A stretch of 64,000 nucleotides of DNA from Megascapheus bottae (taxonomy: Eukaryota; Chordata; Mammalia; Rodentia; Geomyidae), in the NCBI GenBank assembly GCA_024803745.1, contig JANJXV010000037.1, positions 5,159,001 to 5,223,000 on the forward strand, written 5' to 3'. This document shows positions 11,538 to 22,240 of the stretch, in pieces. How positions within the stretch are numbered: the stretch's first letter is position 1; the number at the start of each line of letters is the position of its first letter. The notes beneath the pieces are model-generated. The model made no database searches. It had not been told where the DNA came from and saw only the letters and a program-made list of their open reading frames with translations. Made by a program: the position numbers and the translations under genes.

Positions 11538-11780
11538 AGTGAATGTGCTGGTCCTGGGGCTGGAACACAGGGCCTGGGCACTGTCCTTGAGTTTTTTTCT
11601 GTTTAAGAATAACATTCTACCATTTGAGTGAGAGCTGCACTTTCAGCCATTTATAGTGATTAACTGGAAATATGAGTCTTATGGACTTTGCTGCCCAGGT
11701 TGGCTTTGAACTCCAATCTTCAGATCTCAGCTTCCTGAGTAGCTAGGATTACAGGTGTGGACTCCCAAGCATCCAGTTGC
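11538..11780 (-). mobile_element. 7SL/B1-Geo SINE
   Basis: Antisense copy: 'ggtcctggggctggaacac', 'ctgggcactgtccttgag', 'gattaactggaaatatgagt', 'gagtagctaggattacagg'. Confidence 0.85.
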
Positions 11781-11808
11781 CATATATTTTATAAAGTCCC
11801 AGGAACTT

Positions 11809-11940
11809 GGGCTGGGAGTGTGGCCTAGTGGTAGAATGCTTGCCTAGCATGTATGAAGCCCTGAATTCATTTCCTCAGTACCACATGCGTGGGCACATGC
11901 ACACGTGAACACATGCACATGTGCACACATGCACACACAG
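11809..11940 (+). mobile_element. ID-like monomer with CA/CATG-rich tail
   Basis: Only the left monomer is present ('gctgggagtgtggcctagtg' to 'cctcagtaccacatg'), followed by 'cacatgcacacgtg'-type repetition. It is either a solo ID-like element or a 3'-lost IDL-Geo. Confidence 0.75.
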
Positions 11941-12944
11941 AGTAATGTATGAGCAGATTAAAAGGATGCTTAATTTGTAACCTCTACTCTGGTTAGAAAT
12001 TATAGATGTGGAAAGATTGCTAGAAGATAATGTTCATAGTCAATTTGCAATAATTGCACAGTTCTTTCATCAAGACACAGATCTACTAGAATCTCTCAAA
12101 TCCCAAAATACACATAAAAATAAAGCCTCCTGAATGACATCGGTGGGACAGCAGAAATGTCCTGTGCATAAAAAGATTCAGGGGACTCTCGGGTCTAAAT
12201 CATAGGCACAGAAGAAAACCTGGGGATATGGGACTCTTTTGGTAAATGAAGGATTAAGTTCTGCTCATTTTAAAAAGTAGAAATATCTCAAAAATACAGA
12301 AATTGGAGTCTCCGTGTAGTAACATGAAGAACTGTGAACATTTTCCCATATTTTACATCATCTCTTTGCACTTGTATTTAAGCATACATGTCCATGCATG
12401 CACAAAAGGAGATAAATATTTTCATCTGAAGTTGCAGGATTCGTGGTGCACTCCCTTCTATTTAAACAAAGGGACAAATAAAGAATAAATACTTGCCCAA
12501 GTATTTAAACAAAAGGATATTGTCCCATATAATTGGATAAAATAATTTTATCTAGAAACTTCACTGTGATTCTCTATTTTCACCTGATTCTAACTTCAGC
12601 CAAATTTCCACAGGAAGCAATCAAGGTTCAGATATTGCCTTTAGTTACCTCTATTTATTCTCTTGGAAACTGGTATGTTTGTCCCACTCTGCTAATACTT
12701 TTCCACCAGTCACTGGCCCTTTCTATGATGCTGGAAGCTTGTAGATATCACAGACAGTTCTAGAAGCAGTTTGTCTAGACTGTCCCTTGGTAGGTTTATT
12801 CTTGTTTGCACTCTGTTCTCAGAACTGTAAATATTGCCCCCTTATACTGCCTGTGGGACCTGGTTTAAATTCAGCTACGGGAAAAATGGCAAGATATGGA
12901 GGATTTAATTTCTCCAGACCATTTCCATCCATGCAGGGATGTTG
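11941..12944. other. Unassigned 1 kb
   Basis: No gene or named repeat. The frames at 12303 and 12533 are short and unsupported. Confidence 0.35.
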
Positions 12945-13086
12945 TTTTGGTTTGGTTTTGGTCTTGAGGTTTAAACTTGGCCTGAGTGCTGTTTCTGAGC
13001 TTTTGTGCTCAATGATGGCACTCTACCACTTGAGTCATGGCTCCCCTTCTGGATTCTTAGTGGTTAATTGGCAATAGCAGTTTCCT
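12945..13086 (-). mobile_element. 7SL/B1-Geo SINE, Geo half (host of nested SINE)
   Basis: Antisense Geo part ('taccacttgagtcatgg', 'ggttaattggcaatagcag'), interrupted by a + strand SINE. It resumes at 13331. Confidence 0.75.
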
Positions 13087-13087
13087 G

Positions 13088-13330
13088 GAAGCCTAGCTCA
13101 GTGGCTCAGACCTGTAATCCTAGCTACTCAGGAGGCTGAGATCTGAGGATCAAGGTTCAAAGGCAGCCTGGGCACAAAAGGATCTAAGATTCTTACATCC
13201 AATTACCCTTTAGCAAGTGGGAAGTGGGGCTTGGCTCAAGGGTAGGATGGTAGGTTTGAGCTGAAGAGCTCAGGGACAGCACCCAGGCCAAGTTCAGGTC
13301 CCATGACTTGCCTTCCCTCCCAAAAGAAAA
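13088..13330 (+). mobile_element. 7SL/B1-Geo SINE nested in another SINE
   Basis: Full copy from 'gcctagctcagtggctcag' to an A-rich tail 'caaaagaaaaaa', sitting inside the antisense SINE 12945-13404. Confidence 0.85.
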
Positions 13331-13405
13331 AAGAGTCTCCTGCCTGGCTGACTTCAAATCATAATTCTCAGTTCTCTTGAGTAGCTATGCATCGGCACCT
13401 GGCTA
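13331..13405 (-). mobile_element. 7SL half of the interrupted host SINE
   Basis: Resumes with 'gagtctcctgcctggctg' and ends 'atcggcacctggct', completing the element that started at 12945. Confidence 0.75.
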
Positions 13406-13511
13406 CATTTGCCTTTTAAAATGTTAAGGATGGGTGATTAATATAAGCCACTTTCTGTCTATGAAAACTTCAGAAAATATAGAAAAAGTATGACAAAAAG
13501 AGAAAATAAAA

Positions 13512-13735
13512 ATGCTGCCAGGTGTCAGAAATCCTAGCTATTCAGAAGGCTAAGATCTGAGGATTGTGGTTCAAAGCTAGCCCAGGCAGGAAATTCCATG
13601 AGATTCTTACCTCCAATTAATCACTAAAAAAACTGTGCTAATCCTGAGCAAAAAGAGCTCAGACAGTTCCCAGGCTCTAAATTCAAGCCCTGAATCCAGT
13701 GCGCGCGCGCACACACACACACACACACCCACACC
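13512..13735 (+). mobile_element. 7SL/B1-Geo SINE ending in (CG)(CA)n
   Basis: 'gccaggtgtcagaaatcctagc', 'gcaaaaagagctcag', 'aattcaagccctg', then a GCGCGC-(AC)n microsatellite at 13698-13733 grown from the tail. Confidence 0.8.
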
Positions 13736-13879
13736 CTCTTGATCTCTTTTTAAAACAAAATCATTGACATTTTAATGTATTTTGATGTTTTCACTCTTCT
13801 TTGCTTTTATGGCTTTATGGAGTGAGCTCTGCAAAAAAAAAAAATTGACCATAAGTTACCATTAAACCGTTCCTACATA

Positions 13880-14050
13880 GTTTTATTCAGTGTCTGAGCA
13901 CTGTCCTTGGGCTTTCCTCAAGCCTGGTGCTCTACCACTGGAGCCAGAGCACCACTTCTGGCTTTTCTATGTATGTGGTACCATGGAATTGAACCTGGGT
14001 CTTCATGCATACTAGGCAAGCACTACCACCAGGCCAAACTCCCAGGCCTT
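13880..14050 (-). mobile_element. IDL-Geo SINE, 3' end missing
   Basis: Starts inside antisense Geo ('ctgagcactgtccttggg') and ends 'ccaaactcccaggcc'. Confidence 0.85.
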
Positions 14051-14077
14051 TTAAACATGAAAAAAAAATGACCACAT

Positions 14078-14339
14078 GGCCAGGTGTGTGGTGGCTCATA
14101 CATACCTCATTACTCAGGAGACTGAGAGCTGAGAACTGTGGTTGGAAGCCAGTCTGAGCAGGATACTCTTTGAAACTGTAATCTCTAGTTAGTCAACTAA
14201 AGGCCAAAAATGTAGGTATTGCTTAACTGGCAAAGCACCAGACCTGAGTGAAAAAGCTAAGCAAGAGGCTCTGGATTCAAGCCCCAATACTGGCACCAAA
14301 CAACAACAACAACAACAACAGCAACAACAACAACAAGTT
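14078..14339 (+). mobile_element. 7SL/B1-Geo SINE with (CAA)n tail
   Basis: 'ggccaggtgtgtggtggctc', 'aggattcaagccccaat' region, then CAA units at 14299-14335. Confidence 0.8.
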
Positions 14340-14384
14340 TACTCATAGGAGCCAGTAGAACAGCAAGACAAAATGTTGGAAATG

Positions 14385-14560
14385 AACTTTACATATTAGG
14401 GGTGGAGTGAGGGGAGGGAAAATGGGAGAAAAACAGAGGAAGGAGTAACAATATTCAAGAAGTAATTTACTCACTACCTTAAGATACCTTACCAATGTAA
14501 CTGTAACCCCTTTATACATCACCATAAGAAAATGTAAAATAATAATAATAAAAATGTTCA
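14385..14560 (+). mobile_element. L1 3' UTR end
   Basis: G/A-rich run, then 'tactcactaccttaagata', 'aatgtaactgtaacccc' and an A-rich end. This is the sense 3' end of an L1, 5' truncated. Confidence 0.6.
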
Positions 14561-14584
14561 CTCCTAGTTCATATTTCACATAAT

Positions 14585-14745
14585 GCAGTTGGTGGGTATG
14601 AATGGACAGGAGGGGGAGACTTCTGGAAAAGCAAGGAAAGGTAATATTGTCCAAAAGAATTGTACTCATTACCTGACATATTGAATGGTACCTTTCTGTA
14701 CAACACCTTAATAATAGCAATAAAATTATATATATTTTACACAGC
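14585..14745 (+). mobile_element. Second L1 3' UTR end, same orientation
   Basis: Repeats the same order of motifs as the element just upstream ('aggagggggagac', 'tgtactcattacctgaca', 'caccttaataatag', AT-rich end). Confidence 0.55.
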
Positions 14746-15295
14746 CACATAAAAGGGTAAAATGCATAATCTTTCATATTGTGGAATTCCTACTATTGAA
14801 CATTTGTTTTATTTCTCCCATACATAGATGGAGAATAACCTCTATCTGGGTATTTGCCTCTTTTAAAAATTACTTTCACCAGAGAAATTATTGCATTGAA
14901 AGGAATGGATTTTTCAAATTTATTTACCTCCTGATTATCAAGGTAAGATGAGCTTATCATGGGAAAGTAAAATATAATAATACTTGATAAGAAAAAAAAT
15001 ATGCCCGGCATCCTTCAGCCAGAGGCAACTGAGATTAGCATTTTGCTTTGATTTCTTCTGACACAGGCTGTTATTTTCTTTCTAAACAAGACTCCAGGTA
15101 CGAACATGTTTAAGGTTTTTTGATAATATAGCCAAAATTGCTTTCAATTTATCAACTTATCTGCCTTTTGAAAGTGCTTGAATTGTGAGTATTCTGAAAA
15201 TACTAGCATGTAAAAATTACCAAGTAAATCTGGTTATTTCTAGACTTCCACAATTTTGGTGTAGCTAGCTGAGAGTCAAGCTGGGAAAAAGTGTT
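14746..15295. other. Unassigned AT-rich stretch
   Basis: No gene or named repeat was seen in about 550 bases. Confidence 0.35.
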
Positions 15296-15530
15296 CAGCT
15301 AGACACAGTGGCTCATGTCTATAACCCAAACTATTCAAAGGGCAGAGATTGGGTGTAGCATAGTTTGAGGCCATCTCAGGCAACACAAACAAAGACCCCT
15401 TTTCTCAACAATAACAACAACAATCAACAGGCAAGTGATGGTGGTCCCATCTATGTTGGAGGCAAAAGGCTGGCTCAGGGGTGGAAAAATGCATGACTCT
15501 ACTTGAAAAATAATCTAAAGCAAAAAAGAG
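15296..15530 (+). mobile_element. Old 7SL-derived (B1-type) SINE
   Basis: 'cagtggctcatgtctataa' opening and 'aggccatctcaggcaacac' resemble an older B1/Alu-like monomer, then an AACAACAA run and a decayed second part. Confidence 0.5.
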
Positions 15531-16472
15531 CAAAGACAGTCTTTATCCTCCACTGCGACTCCAGCCTTTCCTTCTGCACCCAATTCGAGGGTCCTATCCT
15601 TTACAAGTCTTTGGCTTGCCTCACTCATTCCCCTCACTGACCACTGCCTCTGCAGAACAGCTGTTCTAGGCCTCATTGGAGCATGAAGGAGGTAGGACTG
15701 GTCTCAGGTTTTTCCAGTATTCATCCCACCGTACTGGATATTCACTGTGTCCATCAAGCAGTGGGGCTGGCCTAACACTACTTGGAAATAAAATCTTTAG
15801 AAAATGGAGTTGCTCTGGTCAACACAGGGGCAGAAGATACATCACTTTGCCTTCAAGACAGGAGCTCAACCAGATGTCACTGTCTAGGACTCCATAAGAC
15901 ATCAGTTGTAAACCTTCAGCTTAGTGTACTCAGATTTATCTGGGTTTGAGACCTACTCTGTTGTTTGCTTAACCCAACTTCTTCCTCCCCTTTTGCCTTT
16001 GTGAAACAGAGATCAAAACTGTAGAGCTATGGTGAGAATGACGCAAGACAACTCACATAGTAGTTTCTGGCATTTGTCAAATGTTTATTAGATTATAGCT
16101 GTTTCTAGTAACAATGACAAGGTAATTGCTGTCTGATTCTGTCTAATAAATTCATGCATCTTCCAGGTTAGGAAAAACCAGGGTCATGATGAAGATATGG
16201 GGGAGCTTGGGGATAAACTCTAAGACCAGATGCCTGCAAGACAAGAGCAGGGTTGTCTTATGTTCCATTCATTCCATAAGCCCATGGTCAACTGGCTTTT
16301 CATGAGGGTCTATCAATATTTCATGTGCCGGTGTCAGTTGCTGTAACTGAGCATACCCCAGCACCCACGTGAATTAATCATATGCAGGAGGAGAGAAAAT
16401 AAAATGCCATTTTCTCAGAGTCCTAAGTTTCCCTGGCTACATAAGACACTGCAGGGTGAAAACGTTCCCCCG
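15531..16472. promoter_or_regulatory. GRXCR2 upstream region (promoter not resolved)
   Basis: SINE-poor DNA directly 5' of GRXCR2 must contain its 5' UTR and core promoter unless an untranslated exon lies further up. It is not a CpG island and I see no convincing TATA box, so the promoter is tissue-restricted type by inference only. Confidence 0.35.
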
Positions 16473-16805
16473 ATGGAGGACTCTGAGAAGTTAAATCAAA
16501 AGAGCGACGACAAACCTAGGAAAGTGCGATTCAAAATCTCCTCTTCCTACAGCGGTCGAGTTTTGAAGCAGGTCTTTGAAGATGGGCAGGAATTAGACTT
16601 GCCCAAGGAGGAATACCCTCACAGCTTTCTCCAGGAAGCTCTTGAGCCAATGGATGGTGTTTATGGGTCTGGGGAGGCTCCCAAGACCCCAGTCTACTCC
16701 CCCAAACTGACTGCCCAGAAGATCAGCGTGTTCAGAGAGGGCAAGACCTACACCCTGGCAGGCAGTCAGCCTCTGTTCAATGATTACAAGACAAATGACC
16801 ATAAG
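16473..16805 (+). CDS. GRXCR2: GRXCR2 coding exon 1 (codons 1-111)
   Basis: Glutaredoxin domain-containing cysteine-rich protein 2, full CDS join(16473..16805, 23279..23506, 25549..25731), 247 residues; the human protein is about 248. The start MEDSEKLNQKSDDKPRKVRF and later KISSSYSGRVLKQVFEDGQE match the mammalian protein closely. The exon ends after ...NDHK at a GTTAGT donor, phase 0. In family knowledge GRXCR2 sits at the base of hair-cell stereocilia, works with taperin, and its loss causes deafness (human DFNB101). The start chosen is the ATG that aligns with the human N terminus. Its context has C at -3 and G at +4. An in-frame ATG at 16404 with A at -3 would add 23 residues. Identity is very secure; the start is fairly secure. 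Confidence 0.96.
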
Positions 16806-16841
16806 GTTAGTATTTTATGCAGTCAACTACTTTCAAGGTAA

Positions 16842-18090
16842 GGCTTCCTAAAATGATGTAGAGGAACACCTAATTGCTTCAGATTTGTGTATTATTCACG
16901 CCCAGCTACCAATCAGCTCTAGCTCTAGCTGCACCAGAATGGAAGCCTGTTATTAGAATAATATTTCTGGGACAAAAATAACATGCTTGTTGACTATTCA
17001 CTGGAAAGTGCAATGAGCACAAATAGCATTCAGATAAATTCCATCCAGGGTAATACATGGTAATTGGGTCTTTGGCTGAGTGTTTCCCAGTATGTAAATT
17101 AAATAGAGGTGCAATGGTTTTTCAGATTGCCAGAATGTCGTTGGAGAAAATTATGCAGCAGTAGGTCGTTTTGTTTCCTGAAAGAGCAGAATGTTTGAAG
17201 GTGCTCGTTTCACTCCAGCCAATTATTTAGCTCGTGGTTTTTCCTTGTCTTGTTTTATAGCCCCCCCTGGCACCTTCCTACTGCCTGTTTTTTTTTTAAT
17301 ATTTGTCTATTTAATTTTTTTTCTTTGCAATGCTGATTAATATGAACTCTGGGAAGATGGAGCCCTGGAAAGAGATGGAACAGAACTCAGTGGGGAGATG
17401 TTCCCTAGGGAAGATGTTTGAACTAATAGTTTGATTGAAGTATGTGCTTTACCTGCAAATCATCTCTGGTACTATGGAAAATCAAATACCCATACAGCAG
17501 TTTGTCTTAAGTTAGAAAAACCTGAAATATACTCAATGGTTTAAAAAAACTCACAGGAGATGAATCTGTGTTCATGCCAGTGGGAATATGAACATCTTGC
17601 TTCTTTTGAAGATTAAGCACAATTATATAATGCATTCAGGTTATTAATGAATAATGCACCTGGATATGTGTACCCTTATCTTTGAAGTATGAAGTTCAGA
17701 TAATTACTCGCTAACCATTTTGATTGCTACTTTCCTAAGAGAATAGATCATACATTTATTGTAGACAAATGTAATGGACTTGTTGGTATTGGTAAAAGTA
17801 TAATTATAAGTGTGTCCATAATTATGGAAATGAATACCAGGTCTCCTTTGAATAGGAAAGGCCCTGGAATGAGCAGCCCCTTAAATTACTGAGGACAAGG
17901 TGCTGGCGTTATCCAGCGCCAACCTGTATTATTTTCTTCTATAGCTATCACATTGGGTTTTATCATTGGGAGAAAGGCAAAGGATGTTCATTTTCATTTT
18001 GCAGATGAGAAAATAGTGCATCAAGTTTGTAAGGGACTTATCTTTATTACAGGAAACTTGTTAAATGCAGAGTCAGAATAAGAATCCAGA
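16842..18090. other. Repeat-free 1.25 kb at the start of GRXCR2 intron 1
   Basis: No SINE, L1 or microsatellite seen, unlike nearly all neighbouring kilobases. It carries AATTA/TAAT homeobox-like cores and AT-rich stretches. Candidate conserved regulatory DNA, by inference. Confidence 0.35.
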
Positions 18091-18115
18091 TCTTGTCATA
18101 TGGCATGTTCTTTTT

Positions 18116-18240
18116 TTTAGAGGTTGGGAGTATAAAGTACTTGCCTAGAATGTATAAAGTCCTAGGTTTGATTCCTCAGTACCATATACACAGAGAAAGC
18201 TGGAAGTGGTGCTGTGGCTCAAGTGGTAGAGTGCATCAGT
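18116..18240 (+). mobile_element. IDL-Geo SINE, 3' truncated
   Basis: ID-like 'gaggttgggagtataaag' to 'cctcagtaccatatacac', then only the first third of Geo ('gtgctgtggctcaagtggta') before the next SINE region. Confidence 0.8.
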
Positions 18241-18259
18241 TGGTTGTAGTACACAACCT

Positions 18260-18508
18260 TTGCCAAGTGCTGGTGGCTCACATATAGAATCCTAGTTACA
18301 CAGAGGCTGAGATCTGAAAATCATTCAAAGCCAGCCTGGCCTGGAAAGTCCATGTGATTTTCTAATTAATCTCTGGAAAGCTGAAAGTGGAGCTGTGGCT
18401 CAACAGGTAGTCATAGCTGTGAGGGGAAAAGCTTAGAGACAGTGTCCAGGCCCTGAGTTCAAGCCCCAGTTCTGGTACAAATAACAAAAATAGAAACAAA
18501 ACGACAAA
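18260..18508 (+). mobile_element. 7SL/B1-Geo SINE
   Basis: 'gccaagtgctggtggctcac', 'cctgagttcaagccccag', tail with AAACAAAA units. Confidence 0.85.
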
Positions 18509-19057
18509 AACCTCACAGAATTTTAGAGGTCATATTGAAGACTTGCTTTCCTTGGCTTCTTGGTTGCTTGACTAAGGGCCCCAACCCAATGTAGTCAAGG
18601 GTGGATGGGAGAGGGGCCATGATGGATTCATGTAACTGTACCCACTGAGGCAAATGGTTAACATGGTATTCAGGAAACAGGACATCATACCATGATTTTT
18701 CATAGCCATTCCTATTGTAAAATGAGCCCTGGCAAGCACTGGCTGTAATATCACACTAAGTACAGTGATCCAAAGGAAGGGCTCTGAAGGGAAACAGATG
18801 TTTGTGGCAATTCACAACTGCCTAAAGGTGGAAACAGCATAAATATCTATCAGTGGGTAAATGAATTACCAAGATGTTACACATGCAAATGGTATTATTC
18901 TACCTTAGAAAGAATATTTTGGCATGCTAGAACATGAGTGAATCTTGAAGAAAATAAGTTAATGTCTTTATTAACATTAAATTTGTTGAAATAAGCCACT
19001 CACAAGGCAACTATATTGTAAGGGTCACTTATGTGAACTACTTAGAATTGTGTAATG
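18509..19057. other. Unassigned intronic stretch
   Basis: Bases 18770-19050 ('acaactgcctaaaggtgg', 'gaatcttgaagaaaataag') look like a decayed L1 or other old repeat, not resolved. Confidence 0.35.
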
Positions 19058-19278
19058 CAGGCCAGCCAGATGGCTCATGTCTATAATCTTAGTTACTCAA
19101 GAGGCTGAGCTCTGAGGATCACAGCTGGAAGCCAGCCAGGCAGGAAAGTCCATGTGGATCTTAGCTCCAATGAATCACTAAAATAGCCAGAAGTGGAGCT
19201 GTGGCGCAAGTGATAGAGTACTAGCTTTGAGCATAAAAACTCAGAAATAGTGCTCAGGCCCCCTGACTGGTGCATGTG

Positions 19279-19340
<62 letters not shown>

Positions 19341-19400
19341 CACGCGCACGCACACGCGCGTGCACACACACCCATGCACCTATATGCACACACACAAAAT
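19058..19400 (+). mobile_element. 7SL/B1-Geo SINE with long (AC)n tail
   Basis: 'ggccagccagatggctcatg' to 'gctcaggccccctgactgg', then (AC)n at 19282-19333 passing into CG-containing CACACGCGCGTG-type repeats to 19397. Confidence 0.8.
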
Positions 19401-19470
19401 AGTTCAATTCATAGAGATATAAAATGCAATTGTGGTTACCAGATCCTTGGGAATAAATTATCATTCGTAA

Positions 19471-19501
<31 letters not shown>

Positions 19502-19516
19502 CACACACGCACGCAC
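19471..19516 (+). repeat. (GT)n-(CA)n inverted microsatellite junction
   Basis: (GT)14 turns directly into GC-ACACAC, making a short self-complementary purine-pyrimidine alternation that could adopt Z-DNA or a cruciform. Confidence 0.85.
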
Positions 19517-19668
19517 CAATTCTAAAGCTTAAACTCAGACCTGGAGCACTGTACCTGAGCAGTTGTTCAAGGCTAGTATTTTACTACTTAAGCCAGAGTT
19601 CCACTTCTGGTTTTTTGTTAGTGTTGTTGTGTGTTTGCTTGCTGATTACTTGGAGATAAGAGTCCTTC
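19517..19668 (-). mobile_element. 7SL/B1-Geo SINE, Geo half (host of nested SINE)
   Basis: Antisense 'aaacttaaactcagacctgg'-like Geo end and 'gattacttggagataagagt', interrupted by a + strand SINE; resumes at 19905. Confidence 0.75.
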
Positions 19669-19669
19669 A

Positions 19670-19904
19670 CAGCCAGGTGTAGTAGCTCATGCCTGTAATC
19701 CTAGCTACTCAGGAGGCTGAGATCAGTGGAGCAAGGGTCAAAGCCAGCCAGGCACTAAAGAACGAGAGACTCTTATATCCAATGAACCACTAGAAAGTAG
19801 GAAGTGGGGCTGTCGCTCAAGGGTAGGGTGGTAGCCTTGAGCTTAAGAGCTCTAGGACAGCGCCCAGGCCCAGAGTTCAAGCCCCATGACCCACAAAAAA
19901 AGAG
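19670..19904 (+). mobile_element. 7SL/B1-Geo SINE nested in another SINE
   Basis: Full copy, 'cagccaggtgtagtagctca' to 'gagttcaagccccatgac' and an A tail. It lies at the same host position as the nest at 13088. Confidence 0.88.
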
Positions 19905-19964
19905 TGTCCAGCAGATCTCAGCCTCCTGAGTTGCAAGAATTACAGGGATGAGCCATCAGCACTG

Positions 19965-19966
<2 letters not shown>
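19905..19966 (-). mobile_element. 7SL half of the interrupted host SINE
   Basis: 'gagtgtccagcagatctcag' to 'gatgagccatcagcactgg', completing the element from 19517. Confidence 0.75.

Positions 19967-20030
<64 letters not shown>
19967..20030 (+). repeat. (CT)n microsatellite
   Basis: About 31 CT units followed by CCCCC, between two antisense SINE pieces. Confidence 0.97.
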
Positions 20031-20031
<1 letters not shown>

Positions 20032-20039
20032 CCCTCTTT

Positions 20040-20115
20040 AAAAAGCAATAATGGGGTTTGAACTCAGGGACTTGTGCATTTGTCCAGACAAATGTTCTAC
20101 TGCTCGAGCCACACC
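20040..20115 (-). mobile_element. Short Geo-like or ID-like SINE fragment
   Basis: 'ggggtttgaactcaggga' and 'tctactgctcgagccacac' are the antisense arms of one SINE monomer only. Confidence 0.55.
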
Positions 20116-20429
20116 TTGCGTATAGATTCAATTTGGGAAAAAGAAAATGTTGTCAAGTTGGATGGTAGTGATGGATGCACAATAGTGTCAGTGTTCCTGA
20201 GTTCTTAGAGAAGGCTAAAATGATAAGTTTTATATCATGTACATGTTATCACAACCATCACTATCATAAAGCAAAGAATGATGTCATTCAACCTTGATCT
20301 TCATGTGCGGTTATAGCAATTCACTATGTGAGCCTGGGCAAACTTTGAGGTTAATTTTGCTGAATCTTGTTGTCATTGACATGACATACGGGTAACAGAA
20401 ATAAGAGGGTTGTTATTGCAATTAAAAAT

Positions 20430-20650
20430 GATCCTTCACGCCAGTAATCCTAACTACTCAGGAGGCTGAGATCTGAGGATCTTGGCTGGAAGCCAGCCTA
20501 GGCAGACCCTTACCTCCAATTAAACACCAAAAAGCCAGAATTAGAGCTGTGGCTCAATTAATAGAGTGCCAACTTTGAGCAAAAAGGCTAAGTGAGAATG
20601 TCCAGGCCCTGCGTTCAATCTCCAGGACCACCATCACCACCAACCCCCCC
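20430..20650 (+). mobile_element. 7SL/B1-Geo SINE
   Basis: 'gccagtaatcctaactactc', 'gagctgtggctcaattaata', 'ccctgcgttcaatctcc', ending in CACC and C-run repeats. Confidence 0.82.
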
Positions 20651-20767
20651 CCCCATACACACACAAGTAACACACATGGAACATTTAGTACTGTGCGGGT
20701 CCCTTGCATATGTTCAACACACATCACCTACAATTGCTATGAGCAGGTCTTTATTAAAGATGTTTTT

Positions 20768-21380
20768 TCCATATATTTTTATTGTAATTAATAGAAGGGT
20801 TACATTATATTCACCAGATAGAAGGTGCATTACCTCACACACATTGATACCCTTTCTCATGTCTTGGTCCCCATTTCCCTCCCCTACCCCTACCCCTCAT
20901 CTTTTCCCCCCTTCCCTATCCTATTTCAAATAACCAAATATGCATATATACAATATATCAGATAACAAGATGAAATACTGTAACAATATGAGATAACCAA
21001 GGGACACCAAAAGAGATGAGAGATAACATAGTACATTAAGGACAACAATCATTCACTATATGGCTTTTGTTTCTATATCCTGGAGATCCTTTCATTTAGC
21101 ATCCTTCTATATGGCCTTATGTATCTAGGTTTTATTCTATTGTAAATCTCTGCTAGTAGAGCCCAAGGTTTCTACTGATTATGACACATGAGGGAAACCA
21201 TTGAGCCGTCCTTTGAGTCTGGCTTACTTCACTTAATATGATTTTTTTCTAAGTCTTTCCATTTCCTTACAAATGGGGTGATGTTCTTTATGACAGCAGC
21301 ATAGAATTCCATTGCGTATAAATACCACATCTTGTTTATCCACTCATCAACTGAGGGACATCTGGGTTGGTTCCCTATTC
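20768..21380 (-). mobile_element. 5'-truncated L1 with target-site duplication
   Basis: L1 3' end in antisense. T-rich start, 3' UTR ('gggttacattatattcacc', polypyrimidine block), then the tail of ORF2 ('cagcagcatagaattcc', 'tcatcaactgagggaca'). The 12-base AAAGATGTTTTT flanks it at 20756-20767 and 21381-21392. Lies in GRXCR2 intron 1, antisense to the gene. Confidence 0.88.
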
Positions 21381-21392
21381 AAAGATGTTTTT

Positions 21393-22205
21393 ATATTTTT
21401 TATTTTATGTGATGGACAGAGAAAATGGTTGATAATAATAAAAACTACTTTAAGAAATTAAAACAGATAGAAATTTGAAAAAGCTCATCAAAATGTGGAA
21501 TGGGAGAGAGAGGGAGGTCACCTTTCTTGATACATATGAGCACTGTCACATTTATGACTGTTTTATAAGAACAAGTTTCACAAATTGAAAAAAAAAACAG
21601 AAGTTCACAGGGGATGGGTAGCTTGTATATCTCAGTACAGATTTGTCTCATAGCGTTGTACAATACTGAACCTTTCAGTTAGGTCTTTCTCTCTCAGAAG
21701 CCCATTAAGTGTCTAGCACCAAGCAAAGAACTATTGCATTTAAAGACAGCGAGGAGGAGCTTTAGTGGTGCCTGAATAGCAATCTGTAGGCATGTTGTCA
21801 CAGAAACCAGGGTATTTACAAATGCTCAACCATATATACTGTCATTTAAGACAGAGAGACCTTTACTTTCTTCCAGAAGGAAGGAAACAAAAAAATCCCT
21901 GGTTCTATCCTGGCCTTCTATAATGCAAGATAGGACCTTCTCACAGGGAACTGGAGTCACCAGATAAGGTGAACTTGAATTTCACTCAGGGAGCATCCTT
22001 AGATACAGAAAAGAATTTGACTGTCAAGATGACTGAAACTTATATATACTTTTCAGGTGAGTTGGGGTTCTCAATTTTGGAGTGAAAGTATTTACCCTCC
22101 TGAGTATCTCAGATTGACTAGCTTAGATGAAGGCCTTCTGATATCAACTTTGCTTTCAAAAAAGCAAGGGTGAGAATCGAGCTGTAGATGTGAAGCATAT
22201 GCATG
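21393..22205. other. Unassigned intronic stretch
   Basis: No repeat of the window's main families was seen. No exon signal. Confidence 0.35.
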
Positions 22206-22207
22206 TG

Positions 22208-22240
22208 CACACACACGCACACACACACACACACACACAT
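22208..22240 (+). repeat. (AC)n microsatellite
   Basis: Short AC array with one CG interruption. Confidence 0.9.

Noticed and set aside
14343..14777. 144-codon minus-strand frame
   Set aside because: It is the antisense of two L1 3' UTR ends; hydrophobic low-complexity composition only.
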